A stretch of 64,000 nucleotides of DNA from positions 2,619,501 to 2,683,500 of the forward strand of contig OX344749.2 in assembly GCA_947034885.2 (NCBI GenBank), in the 5' to 3' direction. Shown here one piece after another: positions 1 to 11,558 of the stretch; the stretch's first letter is position 1, and each line of letters begins with the position of its first letter. The position numbers were made by a program, and so were the translations under genes. The notes beneath the pieces were generated by a model that saw only the letters and a program-made list of their open reading frames with translations, had not been told where the DNA came from and made no database searches. Origin of the DNA: Thuidium tamariscinum (lineage: Eukaryota; Streptophyta; Bryopsida; Hypnales; Thuidiaceae).

Positions 1-790
1 ACTAACACCTGGTTCCACAAGATCCTATTCATGTCTCCACTGGCAACTTGCAACTACCTGATCTCCTTTCTCAAATGCTCCACGCTATTGGGTGCCGCAT
101 GTGCTTGTTGCTCATGCGCATCCTACCTCCCTCCAATCCCGTGGTAACTAGGGCTCTTTGTGCTGTTGGAGTGCTGGGTTGTTGCCTTTCCATTTCCAAT
201 CGCTCCAGACAATCCAATCCATCGCACACCATCAACAACGCCCAGTGAGTTTGGCTATACGCCTTATCCAAGGATAGTTCCTCTGTTGCCACTCCCAAGC
301 TCCCCACCCCATCACAATCCTCTATCATTGCTCTCTTCCCCAAATCCTAGCTCATGTCAAATTAATTTGATCTCGGTTGCAATCATAGACCATAACAAAA
401 TTCCGCAGTTTAATATAAAATCTAGCGACAAGTTGCCTTCAGAGCCAAGACCATGAATTATATTTCCTCAAATTACTCAGTGATCTACTACAAAACCTGA
501 TCCTCCAAAGGTGCTCTAGATGCGGTTTGAAGTACAACGCCAGAAATCTAATCCTTCTGTGATCAACCGCTACCTAAACATGAACAGAGATGTTAATAAA
601 GTGTAGATCCGCAATAAGGGAAGAAAATAGTGGAACCAACAGAGTAGATCAAGATGCACAAGATGGAAGTGCAACGCATGAGGAGAAAAAAGATTACTTG
701 GACTTTCTTAATTTACGATGCAAGCTAGTCTGTAATCATATAGAGGACGATAGCGCCACAACAGAATTAGAAACGGATGAATAGGTGGAT
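1..790. other. Unassigned segment of higher GC at the left edge
   Basis: This block is clearly less AT-rich than the next 3 kb and has short open frames on both strands, the best being about 90 codons on the minus strand near 71-343. None shows a domain I recognise, and no convincing splice-linked exon series was found. It may be the edge of a gene or an old transposon lying mostly outside the window. No function is proposed. Confidence 0.3.
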
Positions 791-3700
791 AGATGAAATA
801 TGAGGGTAGAGTGTACAAATGAGTCTTCTTGCACACCTCTCTAATATTACTTTCTCTAATATCACATCTTCACTTCTTTCACCAAACCTTAGAAAATAGA
901 TGTGTACCAATTTAACCACAAAGTATTTTTACTATTGTCTATGAAAATTCTAAAATGTTCATCTATAGAATTTTTGAAGAATTCAATCAAAATGTTCAAT
1001 GATAAAATACAACACATTAAGAATAGAATTTTGATAAAATAGGACATTTGTGAAATTTTTATGGACACACAGGACATTTGTCCAATTTTAAACTAGATTA
1101 TTCTATAACATGCTCTTCAATGTTATAAGATTTTCTATACAAATGTAGTCAACAGTTGAGGGATTTGATAAGTAAAGAAAAGAACAAATTGATGCCACCA
1201 TTCTTATGATTTAGGTATTTTTTTAATGCAACCTTTATATGCAACACTACATTATCACAATGTTATAGAATTTTAAAAATTAGACACTTGGTCATCTACA
1301 AATGGTCATGAATAGAAAATTATATGCAAAGTAATCGCTCATTCAATTTTTTTTTTCATTTACAAATGAGTGGCTTTGATAAACAAATGCATTAATCTAT
1401 GAGAAGATGGATGAGGGTGATAGCAAAAAACACTTCTACAATTTCTTGACACACATTTCATATAGTTGTATTTTTTTCTTAAAACTTTTGAATTATAATT
1501 CTTAAGAGATCCAACATTTATAAAAATAAAATACTCATGACTATTATACATTTGAAGAATTTTTTGAATTTAAAAAAAAACTTTTGTATAGAAACATGTT
1601 ACATTGGATTTTATCTATAGAACCTTTTTTCTTGTCGGCAAATGAGCATTTGAAAATAAGAACATAAATTAGTTACATAGTCTATAAGACAAGCCTTCAA
1701 AAAATTGATAAATATTTATTATGCACATGATGCATTTAGATTACTTTTTTTTGTACCCATGTAGGGATTATAGAAATTAATTTCCACAAGATATAGTTAG
1801 TTGCCTAGAAGTACTTTTAAGTTGGAAACAATGATTAATTTCTTGTGTTTTTAAATTTTTATACTATTTTTTAAGATTAAGAAGATAAATATTTTTTTTT
1901 TAATGTTTTTTTTATTTGTCCTATATACAACTTTTGAACAATTATTATTTTGACTTGAGTTTCCTACAATTCTAATTTTTTTTATATTTTAATTTTTTTA
2001 TAATTTACATTAAGAAAATAAACTTTGAAAGCTCATACTACCTTCTATATTATCATCAAATATAACCAAATCAATAAGTATTATTTACAATTGCCTTGAA
2101 TTTCTTGGATGCATAATTTCTACCTTTTACCTACATAGACAATTGTCTTAGTAGTCATATATTAATTCCATGCATTTGGAGTATTGAAGTTGTGACATTA
2201 ATGAAATTTAGATGAATTGTATTGCCTTACAAAATTTTGAAGATGTGGCTTTGCAAGAGATAGCCTCCCTAGTCACGACCTTGGTTGTAATCTCTATCAA
2301 GGATGAGCATGGATTTTGTTTCAAATAGGATAATTACTACTAAAATTAATCCTATAAGCATATGCACATAGTTTTTACTATTACATTGTCATAATAATTG
2401 TTGAGTCTTATTTTTAGTTCATAAATAACTTTATATTCTAGTAGTCTATATTTTTTGGTCTTTAATGAATATATTATGAGTTTTCAAAAGTGTTGATTAT
2501 AAAGAAGAAACACCCAATGCAAATCGTTTTTTACTTTGAGTGACTAAAAACTTAAGGACTTTACAAAAAGCCTTCATGATGCTTGCACTCTTGGTAAGAG
2601 AGGAGAAAAGTTTGTAGTCAAGTAGTTTTGGGTAGGGCAAAAATTTGACAACTTCCTATAAAATGTCTATAACAACTTTCCATAAATTTTGGTTGTCAAA
2701 TATTGTCAACATTTAAATTTCTTGGGTGCAATAGTTATACTTTCCAAAAACAATTGATTTCAATTCACATTTTCAATTATAAAAAAAAAATGTATAAAAC
2801 ATTGTAACCTAAAACTAAATATCAAATTAAGTATAGAATCATCTCAATTTTACACTCTACAAGCTAGAAGCTAGCAATAATCAATCAACATTGTAAGAAG
2901 CTAAATGCATTGACTTCTCATACCACATCACTTGATCCAAGCTTCTTCAAAATTGATCATTGTAATTTTCATTTTGGTCTTTAAAGCATAAAAAATTCAA
3001 ACTTCTTTGCAGTGATAAATTCCATATGAATCTTAGTCAACTGAAAAGTCAAACAACCTAAGGATTGGTTGAAGGAAGATGGACAAAGATGTGGAGCAAC
3101 AATCCCTAAACTAGCTAAAATTTGCTATTTTTCTACCAAATAAAGACATCTATAAAATGTACAAAGTAGAAATGTTCGTGGTATTCAGATTTTGAGCCAA
3201 ATTTCACAGCCGCTGGACCATCATGTTGCAAATTTGACTCATCATCCAAATAATGAATAGCATCAATTTGCCAGATCTTTTTCATCCAATAGTACTGGAC
3301 TCACCCTGTCCATTAATCTGTGAGTAAGGCAACTTGATCTAGTGGCTCATATTAGCAAGCTAGGATTTGAGGGAGGCTACCAAAATCCTACCATTGTAGT
3401 CAAGAGTCCTCAGTTTCACAACCTTGTACTTAGTATTAATGATCCTAGTGATGCTCCTCATTAGCATTAATGGCAATTAATGTTTCTTTCAGATCACTAT
3501 TGTTCCTCCCACAGTCCGGAGAGTTTTGTAGAAATTTCAGAGAATTTCCTAGCTTTTAGAAGGTACCTCGGATTTTTCAAAATTTACCCAAAAGTAAGCC
3601 TACAAAGTGCAAATTTAGTCGGTTGACATTCCCCATTTTCTAATGTAATTTGGCTATTATCTAACTTTTTTTTTCCATTTGGCATCTATCCTAAATTTAA

Positions 3701-4228
3701 AAAATGGAGCCGATTTCTTTTGTTTTGTTGGTGAATTTGTATTCAATCTCCTTTTTTTTTTCTATTGTTTCCTTTTAAGGTATTTAGATTTTGAAAATTA
3801 GAAATAAAGTTTTTTTTACTATGATCTTGCAAATGCAAAGTTCATTTTCTCAAAAAAATTATAACAAAATTTTATGTATCCCACAACTTCCTCAAGTTTG
3901 TTATTTGTTTTACAATTTGACTTTGGATTGTATAAGAGATTTTTAATATACAATCTTCTTGTTGCCCTTGCTTATCTCTATTGATAGAAAATATTAACCT
4001 AGACATCCTTTTATAACTGTTAATTCTTAGTCTATAAAATTTATCTTCTATTCAAAGCAATCATTGTATGTATTTATAAGAAAAAAAATCTAATAGGAAG
4101 ACAAAAAAATTCCATCACAATTGTTTGTTAAAAAAATTAAAGTCCAAAATAGGCCCCTAAATTCTTGAAAGGCTTAACTCCTATAGGCCCAAGGCCATTT
4201 TTCTATCAAAAACCACTCAAAATTGCCA
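791..4228. other. AT-rich intergenic DNA
   Basis: No frame with recognisable protein content, no RNA gene and no clear repeat boundary were seen. The stretch is dominated by A and T runs. Near 1414 there is a short sequence resembling the GGTGATTGCAAGAAACAC terminus of the repeat family at 35191-35912, but no partner end was found. Confidence 0.5.
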
Positions 4229-4533
4229 CATTAGGAGAGATTGGAGGCCTCTACAGGGCCGTTTCAGGGTTTGTTTCCGAAACAGAATAGGGAACTATTG
4301 CTTGCTATCAGCCAACAATTACCCAAAAATTATTTATTTATTTATTTAGGTCCTGAAATATGAAAAAAATTCCAAAATTTTATTTTATATTATTTTATAT
4401 TTATTTTTTGGGGTTGACCTGCCATGGTCTTGGCCATGTTGGAATCCTGCGTTTTAGAGTTCCCGTGGCAGTTTTGGCATTCCTAGATTGCGGGAACTCA
4501 CAGTCTTGTAGAGGCCTCCAATCCCTCCTAATG
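4229..4533 (+). mobile_element. TA-flanked MITE, copy 1
   Basis: The ends form a terminal inverted repeat of about 27 bp with one mismatch: CATTAGGAGAGATTGGAGG on the left and its complement ending CCAATCCCTCCTAATG on the right. Inside are a poly-AT centre and the phrase GGTCCTGAAATATGAAAAAA, also found in reverse orientation in the copy at 55162-55460. There is no coding capacity, so this is a non-autonomous element. If TA is the duplicated target, it fits a Tc1/mariner-type or other TA-targeting transposase, but the superfamily is not certain. Confidence 0.75.
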
Positions 4534-5975
4534 TTTTTGTTGCACTCATCCAAAACTAGTATAAAACTATAAAAGTCAGATTCATAGAATTTCTTGGTCC
4601 TCCCTATTACTTTAGATGCTTATAGACAAAGGTATGACATTACCATAGACCAATACTAAAAATCTCCAATTTATTGTTCAAAATGGAGTATACTAATAAA
4701 ATTTTCTATATTTGTGTCTAAAAAATTTCCTAGAAATTCTATGCTCGGTCGGCTACCCACCATAAAAAAGGCATGCAAAACGGTAATTTTCCTAAATATT
4801 CCAAAGGTGGATGGTCTTATTGCCAAGGATTTTTTTCCTACCTAGTCCATTTCTGAAGATCTGCTTTTTTCATTTGAAACCACTTCCTATAATTTTCTAT
4901 TTCATTCGGAAATTCTCAAAATCAATTGGCCAACTTGCTACTAACTGTCGACACTTCCTGTACATTGGTTCCTCCATCTTTCGCTTTTGAGATCAGTGCT
5001 TCAACTTTTATAAATGCATGATGAGTTTTCAGAATCCTTTCCTTCCTTGGAGGTGTTTGAATGTGTTGTGCCAAATTCTACCAATTCCTTGTATCATAGA
5101 TTTTTGAAATCTATATGTGTTGTAGATGTCTAAAATCTATACCTATCCAAGATGTTTCAAACCCCATGGTCTGAAATCTTAATCTATTATAGATTTTGGA
5201 AATCTACATGTGTTCTAGATGTCTAAAAATCTATACTTGTTATAAATACCAATTTTCAATTCAAACTACACAGTTTGAAAAATGGCATTTGAAATACTGC
5301 CATTTTAACAAAATTTGCTATATATTCATTACTTTACTCTTTGTTACCTTTGTATTTGATGCTTAGAGAGTTGGATTGTTTGCACTGATCAATTGGCGCC
5401 TTGGCGGCTCTAAAGACTGAACTTGCACCCTTGCATTGACATCTGCTTTAGGGCTTCTGGTGATATTTGTTATCAATTGTGTTTGTTGCTAGTGTTCATC
5501 GATTAGCGATTTGGTAGCTTTGAATTGTCTTATACCCCCACATTGCTTTTTGTACATGTTTTGCATTTGGATACTCTTGCTTTCGATTTGGGGAGTTCTG
5601 GTGGGATATTGGAGTACAGGTTTTGGATTTGGAGAGTTGGATTAGATTGTTTAGTTGCATTGTTGCAGGTTTTGGACTTAAAGAGGGAGGGTTGGATACA
5701 GGATCCGATGTCTATCATACTCCAATTTGTTGCGCAATGGTTCAATCTAGTGTGCGGTGGTCCGATTTGCTATGCGGTGTCATCAATTTGGTGTACAATG
5801 GTCCGATCTGCTCAATGGCACTCTGACTGAAATTGCTTGACAATTTTTGTATCTAGACCTTTGGCTTGAGCTGCAATACAAGTAGTGTGGGCAAATATTT
5901 GATGTTGTTGTTGCTGAGCATTATCCATATTTCTAAGACTCGTTTGGACAATTCACTACCGATTTGGCCTTGTGA
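4534..5975. other. Intergenic DNA with a GC shift near 5.38 kb
   Basis: AT-rich to about 5380, then noticeably richer in G and C up to about 6330. The higher-GC part has open frames (for example 5525-5830) that resemble no family I know. It probably belongs to the same old mobile insertion as the zinc-finger remnant that follows. Confidence 0.3.
5097..5236 (+). repeat. Short direct duplication of about 46 bp
   Basis: Two diverged copies, 5097-5142 and 5190-5236, share a TAGATTTT-GAAATCTA core followed by TGTCTAAAATCTATAC. Each copy is internally rich in AGATTT/AAATCT inverted pairs. It is a local tandem duplication with no visible function. Confidence 0.6.
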
Positions 5976-6077
5976 TTGTCCTTCGTTGGAAGCAACAATT
6001 TTGTCTCCGATTCTAGCAAGCACGAGTATTTACAAAGGTCTTGCATTAGGGAAAAAAAGCAAATAAGTGTCAGCAAC

Positions 6078-6323
6078 ATGGCGGAAGAAAAACAAAACTG
6101 CATTAAGTACGATCACATGGCGTTGGCAAGCTACAAATTTGCATGGGCTAAGGGTGAATTCAATTATGATGGTGATGTGGTTGGAGTTGTTTGCGAGAGC
6201 TGCACAACCATTACAAAGAAGCGCAAAGTCATGGTTCCAAAATTAGACAACTTGGAGAAACATGAGGGAAAACGCAATGAGGGCGTTTTATTCATACCCT
6301 TGGAACAAAGTGTACACAACTAG
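6078..6323 (+). pseudogene. Remnant with a transposase-type N-terminal zinc finger, 81 codons
   Basis: The first ATG in the frame is at 6078 and gives 81 residues ending at a TAG. Residues 33-66 hold a Cys39-x2-Cys42 pair followed by a basic stretch, the phrase VPKLDNLEKHEGKR, and His62. This layout (CxxC, then a 'VPK-D-L-KH-G-R' motif) is the pattern I know from short zinc-finger domains at the start of plant hAT-like transposases and related uncharacterised proteins. The catalytic part is absent: after the finger there are 15 unrelated residues and a stop. The likeliest reading is a truncated transposase fragment. A small expressed zinc-finger protein is the alternative. Recognition is by eye only. 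Confidence 0.4.
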
Positions 6324-7505
6324 GTTTTTTTACATTGTAATTCAATTCTAGTGGATGTCTACCTACGTGTAATTCAAATCTGCCTTTGAAGAAATGGATC
6401 TTTCTAATTGCTATTCCTACCTTTCTTTTCTTTTAATTGTCTTATTCTATAAATAGCATTTGCTCAATGCTTTTGTATGAATTTGAATGGCTTTGCCGGT
6501 GCTAGTCTATTTTTACAGATAAATGGAAAAAAATTAATTGGTAAATGCTAATGTCTTTCAAAGATGTTTTTTCTTTTCTCCTTGAGAGTGATTCTTGAAT
6601 TGGAATTTCTTTTGGATGATCCTAATCTATCCTAATTAATCCAGCCTTTATTTCTCTCACACTGAGGTTTTTTTATCTTATTGTGAAAATAAAGTAATCT
6701 ACGGAAAATTATCAATCAAAATATTGACCTTTGATTAGTAATATTTTTGAAATTGAATTTCTTATTCTACTTGATTGATAATATTTTTGAATGTCGCTTT
6801 CACTTCTACTTTCATTCAAAATCACAATCTTTCTAATTCTATTTTAACTATGATTTTTCTATGATTTTTATCCTAATTGTAAAACAAGTTTTCAATATTT
6901 TAATAACTAACTTGAATAGATCGTAAAAGGTTGGAAAAACTTGGGTTTACAAATTTACTTCTATCATATTGATTTCGAAATCTTTGTGGACTCCAAATAT
7001 CCCTTCTTGATGCCCCAATTTCACCTCTATTTCAACAATTTTATATATGAAGGTTGCATTTTGTATGCCTTCACTATGCCTTGAAGGTTTTGTATCCTTC
7101 TTTTACTTGATTTTTTCTTCCCTTTTTCATTGCTTTCTTTATCTTTTAATTCCTCCTCGATCCTTGTCTTTTGGTAGTCCTTCAAGGTCAACTTATAAAA
7201 AATCCTAAAAAATCTAATTTTTAATTACCCACTAAATGGCTTCTAAAGTCAAATCATTCTACAACTAAGCTTTCCCAATTTTTCTTTGATTTAGCAAACC
7301 TCTGAAACTCCCCTATGTTAAATTATTCTTTTTTTTTGTCTTTTCTACTTGTCTTTTATCAACACTACTAGAAAAATTGATGTCCGTTCCAACATAGATG
7401 TTAGTATACTTTCTTTTTATGAAAAGAGTTGGTTAGGACAACTTAATTCGGACACTTTTTAGCATATTTTTGTTAATTATGCCATGTAGGACGAATGTTC
7501 TCATG
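6324..7505. other. AT-rich intergenic DNA with a CACTA-like terminus
   Basis: No gene seen. At 7363 the sequence CACTACTAGAAAAATTGATG looks like the CACTA-C/G-AAGAAA terminus typical of plant CACTA (CMC) elements. A related inverted end occurs near 39428. A matching opposite end could not be located here, so no element is delimited. Confidence 0.4.
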
Positions 7506-7794
7506 CATAAGAGGTTTTTCAACTTGTGTAAAAGATCGCGAGTTCCCGGACTGTGGGAACTCGCTGAAAGATGCTACCAGAGGCGATCTGATGTGGCCAA
7601 GAGACTGCCGCATTAGATATTAATATTTAATTTATTTTTTATTTTTTTTCAATTTAAAAAAAATAAATTTAAGTTTTTAAATTATATATATATATATTTA
7701 ATAATATTTTATTATTATTATTTAATCTGATGGATTCACAGACTAGGAAACAGGGCTGAAACAGTCTCTCAGACCCCTGAAAAAACCTCTTATG
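7506..7794 (+). mobile_element. TA-flanked MITE, copy 2 (diverged)
   Basis: The termini CATAAGAGGTTTTTCA and TGAAAAAACCTCTTATG are inverted copies, flanked by TA as in the copies at 4229 and 55162. A shared interior phrase, GAGTTCCCGGACTGTGGGAACTC, cut here as GAGTTCCCG and GGGAACTC, also occurs near 4460-4500. It is non-coding, with an AT-only middle (7610-7730). Confidence 0.65.
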
Positions 7795-10260
7795 AATGTG
7801 CCATGTTCTTGGGCTACATTAGATTTAAACAATTGCCATGTCATCAAAATTTATTTTTATTTTACTAACAAAAAAATTTCCACGTGGGCTACCACATAGG
7901 AAAAATCTGCCTCATTAATTAAAATGTAATCAATTAAATTATAATTAATTAAAATTTAACTATTTACATTTAATTATAATTTATTAAATTTCCCAATATA
8001 GATTTTATTCTTCAAAAGAAATGGGTTAAAATTATAGTACCACATTCCAAGTGATACAATAGAGAAGGAAAGTGATCTTTGAATGACACTTACTTTGGTG
8101 CTTCAATAGAGGAGAAGACAAGCTCTTTATACAAGTATAGAAGAGGGTTCTAAAACCGAGTAGGCTTTTGCAACCATCCAACAGGGGCTTTGAAATGGAC
8201 ATGTGAACTTTGGAAAAATGAATTCTAGATTACAATGGAGCTTGATGAGATTTTTTTTTACTTCTTCAATGGATGGTTTAAGAACCACACTTGGTTCACT
8301 CCTAACTAAGTAGTTAGGTGTTTACTAATTTAATTCAAAATAAGAATTCATTATTCAACTACCTTCTTACAAGTATTGAAAAATCTGAAATAATGATGAA
8401 ATCAAGCATTCATTTCAAATTTAGAAAGGGACACTTTTAGAAACTATTTTAATTACTTTACACATGTTGCAATGCTAGTTTTTGAACAAGCCTTGATTCT
8501 TTTTCAAAATACGCATGGATGGGTTTCCAAGGGCCTATGATTACAAATAGGGCCCTACACCAAATTGTGTTTGAAAATTCATAACTAATTCAATAATGCT
8601 TCAAAAAATATGAATCAACTTGTGTTACATTCCTCATCTATTCTCTTTGATTGAAAAATAAACTAAAAATATTTCCATTTGAAGAGATACATGAAAAAAG
8701 GTGGACCAACCTTTAGATGAGTAGTTTTTGAGCCTCCTTCCTTAGGGTGGTAGGAGGATGAACAAACCATATGAGATGTGGTTTTAGAATGAGTAGGAGC
8801 TCAACCACTTGCAGTTAAGTCAAAAACTAGAAAACATACTCTAAGTAAAATTTCAGACCTCATTTAGGCATAGTAGAGTGATTTTTTTCAAAAATCTTTG
8901 TACTAAAAACTGTGGTGAATCAATTCAACTTTTATCTTTGAAAATCCATTTGGAATTTTGATCCTCCAATCAAAAGTTATGAACAAATTTCAGAGAAGAT
9001 GTTTGAAATTGTCAAAGAATTTTTTTTTTCAATTTCTCTTTGAAATTTGTCTATAACTTTTTATACATAGGAGGTTCAATAGATATTGAAGTCTAGTTTT
9101 AGTGGTAGAATTTTCAATTTTTTGTAACATGTTTGTAAAATTTGACAATCATTTTTCTAGAGCTTGCTTGGCCAAAGTTAGTTTAATTCATTCATTTCCA
9201 CTGTATTTTTACAGTCAACCAACTTTGCAAGCCATTTTCTCCTTTTGTCGTAAGTTTGATTTCTATGAAACTTGTTGGATTTAATAGATATTGAAGTCTT
9301 GTTTCAGTGGGAAAATTTTCAATTTTTTATAACATGTTTGGAGAATTTGACAACCAATTTTTTAGAAGTAGTTTGGCCAAAACTTGGAATTAAGTAGTTT
9401 CATTATTGAATAGTTTTAATCTAAAAGTTTGAATAGATCTAATATTTAATTTTGAATATTTGAAAATTTACATTTTTAATAGTTCAAAGTTTAGATTTTT
9501 ATTTATTTATTTACCAATGTCCCTTCAAAAGACAAAATGGATTTCAAACAAGTTTTGTATGACTTCAATTTATGGTGAAACTTTGACATATAACAAAAAT
9601 CTTATTATATTTTTACAATTATAATTTGTAATTCTATTAGTGCTTGGGAGCAAAAGCTATGCCACAATAAGCTCAAAACTAAACTTGGTAGACAATACAA
9701 ACAACCCTACAAATTGTCAAAATAAAATTGATTATTTTTTACTCAAACATTGTGTTTTATGTATATGTGAAGCTTTGATTCACTCTACTTATACTAGTGT
9801 TGAAAAAGTTATAAATATTTTTAATTTATATGTATATAAGTATTTTAGTAATAAAATAACCTATAGGACTCATGTGTTGATGTAATCTTTTTTTAAATCA
9901 AAATTTTACTTCAAGATTAAATTTATTTGCTAAAACAACCTAGAATATTTTAGCATATGATCTAGGGCATGTGAAGTGCCTAATCTTATGAATTGACTTT
10001 AAAAAACCTATTTTTGGCTTTTTGGATGAGTGCACCAAAAATTGAAAGTTTGAGATTGAATTATAAATGGTACAAAAATTTAACTTTTTTGATTCAAAAC
10101 TTAGAATTAGAATTTAATTAGAATTAGAACAAAAATATATCAAAATATAAGTTAGAACTTCAATGAACTTGCAAGTTTAAACTCTAATCAAACTATATAT
10201 TGTCTTGAATAATAATTGCCAAGTTTCCTCTCCAGCTTTTAGCTAACTAATCGAGAGCAT
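7795..10260. other. AT-rich intergenic DNA
   Basis: No gene, RNA or bounded mobile element was recognised apart from the local duplication at 9075-9384. Open frames here are short and of low-complexity composition. Confidence 0.5.
9075..9384 (+). repeat. Direct duplication, unit about 106 bp, spacing about 204 bp
   Basis: Segments 9075-9180 and 9278-9384 are diverged direct copies. Both read AATAGATATTGAAGTCT, then TTTTCAATTTTTTGTAACATG (TATAACATG in the second), and both end in TTGGCCAAA. Spacing between matching bases is 203-205. The pair looks like a tandem duplication that has since aged. Confidence 0.7.
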
Positions 10261-10538
10261 TAAGGTAGGTACACCCAAAAGCGCCAGTTTTTCATATTGT
10301 GCCTAGTTCCTGTTATTATGTTGTTCAGATTTTTTTTACAGTCTTGTTGGTGAGTGAAAGCATGTTCCAACGCACCAAAGAACAGTGGATTTGAATACCG
10401 TATGCAAAAGTTATTAACAATCAAAGTGTGTTTCTGAAACCGCCATCTACAGTCTGTGAACATGACTGATTTTGGAAATGTATGTGCACTGTAGATGGTG
10501 CTTTTAGGAACAAGGCGTTTTTGGGTGTACCTACCTTA
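10261..10538 (+). mobile_element. MITE with 25 bp inverted ends and a CAT target duplication
   Basis: The left end TAAGGTAGGTACACCCAAAA is matched by the complement of the right end, TTTTGGGTGTACCTACCTTA, with one mismatch in the next five bases. CAT lies immediately outside both ends (10258-10260 and 10539-10541), consistent with a 3 bp target duplication. A nested inverted pair (GCCATCTACAGT and ACTGTAGATGG) lies inside. There is no coding capacity. It sits about 1 kb beyond the 3' end of the oxidoreductase gene. The superfamily is unclear. Confidence 0.75.
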
Positions 10539-10541
10539 CAT

Positions 10542-10860
10542 TCGCTTACCATAACATTCAGTAGCAGCTTGTCACACTGCCTCCCAGCTGATGAAATGGT
10601 GTGGAATATTCCACACCATTCACTAACTAAAGTTGCAAACTTCAAGAAATGTCACATGAAATTAGGTGATGGGGACTTCACAAAGGGAAAGGCAGTCCTT
10701 CTATGGGCTACTGAATGTTATGACTCATTTTGGAATAAACTCTTCGTACAAAATGCTTATTTTTTTGTGGGTAATAATAGCACTCCGGTTCTGAAAGGTT
10801 ATGGCACTTCTGCCAAATCGAAGTCTCCTTCATCGACTGGTTTGTTGCCATAGTGTGAGC
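10542..10860 (+). other. Unassigned open frame with a 26 bp perfect palindrome
   Basis: A plus-strand frame stays open from inside the preceding MITE to a TAG at 10851-10853. The part outside the MITE is non-repetitive and has coding-like composition, but I recognise no family and there is no ATG-led start outside the MITE. At 10595-10620 lies a perfect 26 bp palindrome made of AATGGTGTGGAAT and its complement. The stretch could be a broken exon, part of an unknown transcript, or old mobile DNA. The following 10861-11200 shows nothing I can name. Confidence 0.3.
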
Positions 10861-11558
10861 GAAGTTGTGATTTCTTCAATTCTTTGTGTTCGATAAAAAA
10901 TTCCATTACCCCCAAATTTCAATTCACCAATTTCACCAATTTCAGGTGTACTTCGGACTCAGACTCTTGCCCTTGTTTGCATTGGTAAAGCCAGTTAGTG
11001 GAGTCCTTGTCCTATGCAAATATTGTCTTTAATCCTTATCTTCTCTTCCTGAAAACACTCATTCTGTTATGTGACAATTACTACTAAATTTACAATATAA
11101 GTCGAATTTTCTTGATACAAACTGTGACCTAAAAGTTTTCATAATGACTATTGAAAACATCAGAAACAAAAACAAGAGGCCATATCACCTTCATTGAAGA
11201 TAACTAATTATTTCAACCTACAATTGCTGGATATCTTAGTGGGGCCTCTACTAAAACTCACAGTAGTAGATCCCCGGCCAGGCAAAATCTTTGACAGTGC
11301 AATGAAACTGTGCAATAATACAGAATGAAAACCGGGACGACCAGTATGATCCATTGCAAGGTCCACCGATCCATCCATTGCTTCAAATATGCACGAAGAT
11401 TGACGTGCACAAGGTCTTCCATTCAAACTACCTTGTATGAGAAAATTTGACCAGAAAACCGAAACATAATGTACTGTAAGAAGGGGCTTTATAGCAAGGA
11501 GGTCTTGTGTATGAAATCTCCACACATAATTGAAGTCTACATGTCGGAAGGGGGGTCG

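Noticed and set aside
11208..11558. Additional coding exon after the oxidoreductase stop
   Set aside because: The frame of exon 6 closes at 11559 and no donor before the stop joins the downstream 105-codon frame; it is more likely 3' UTR.
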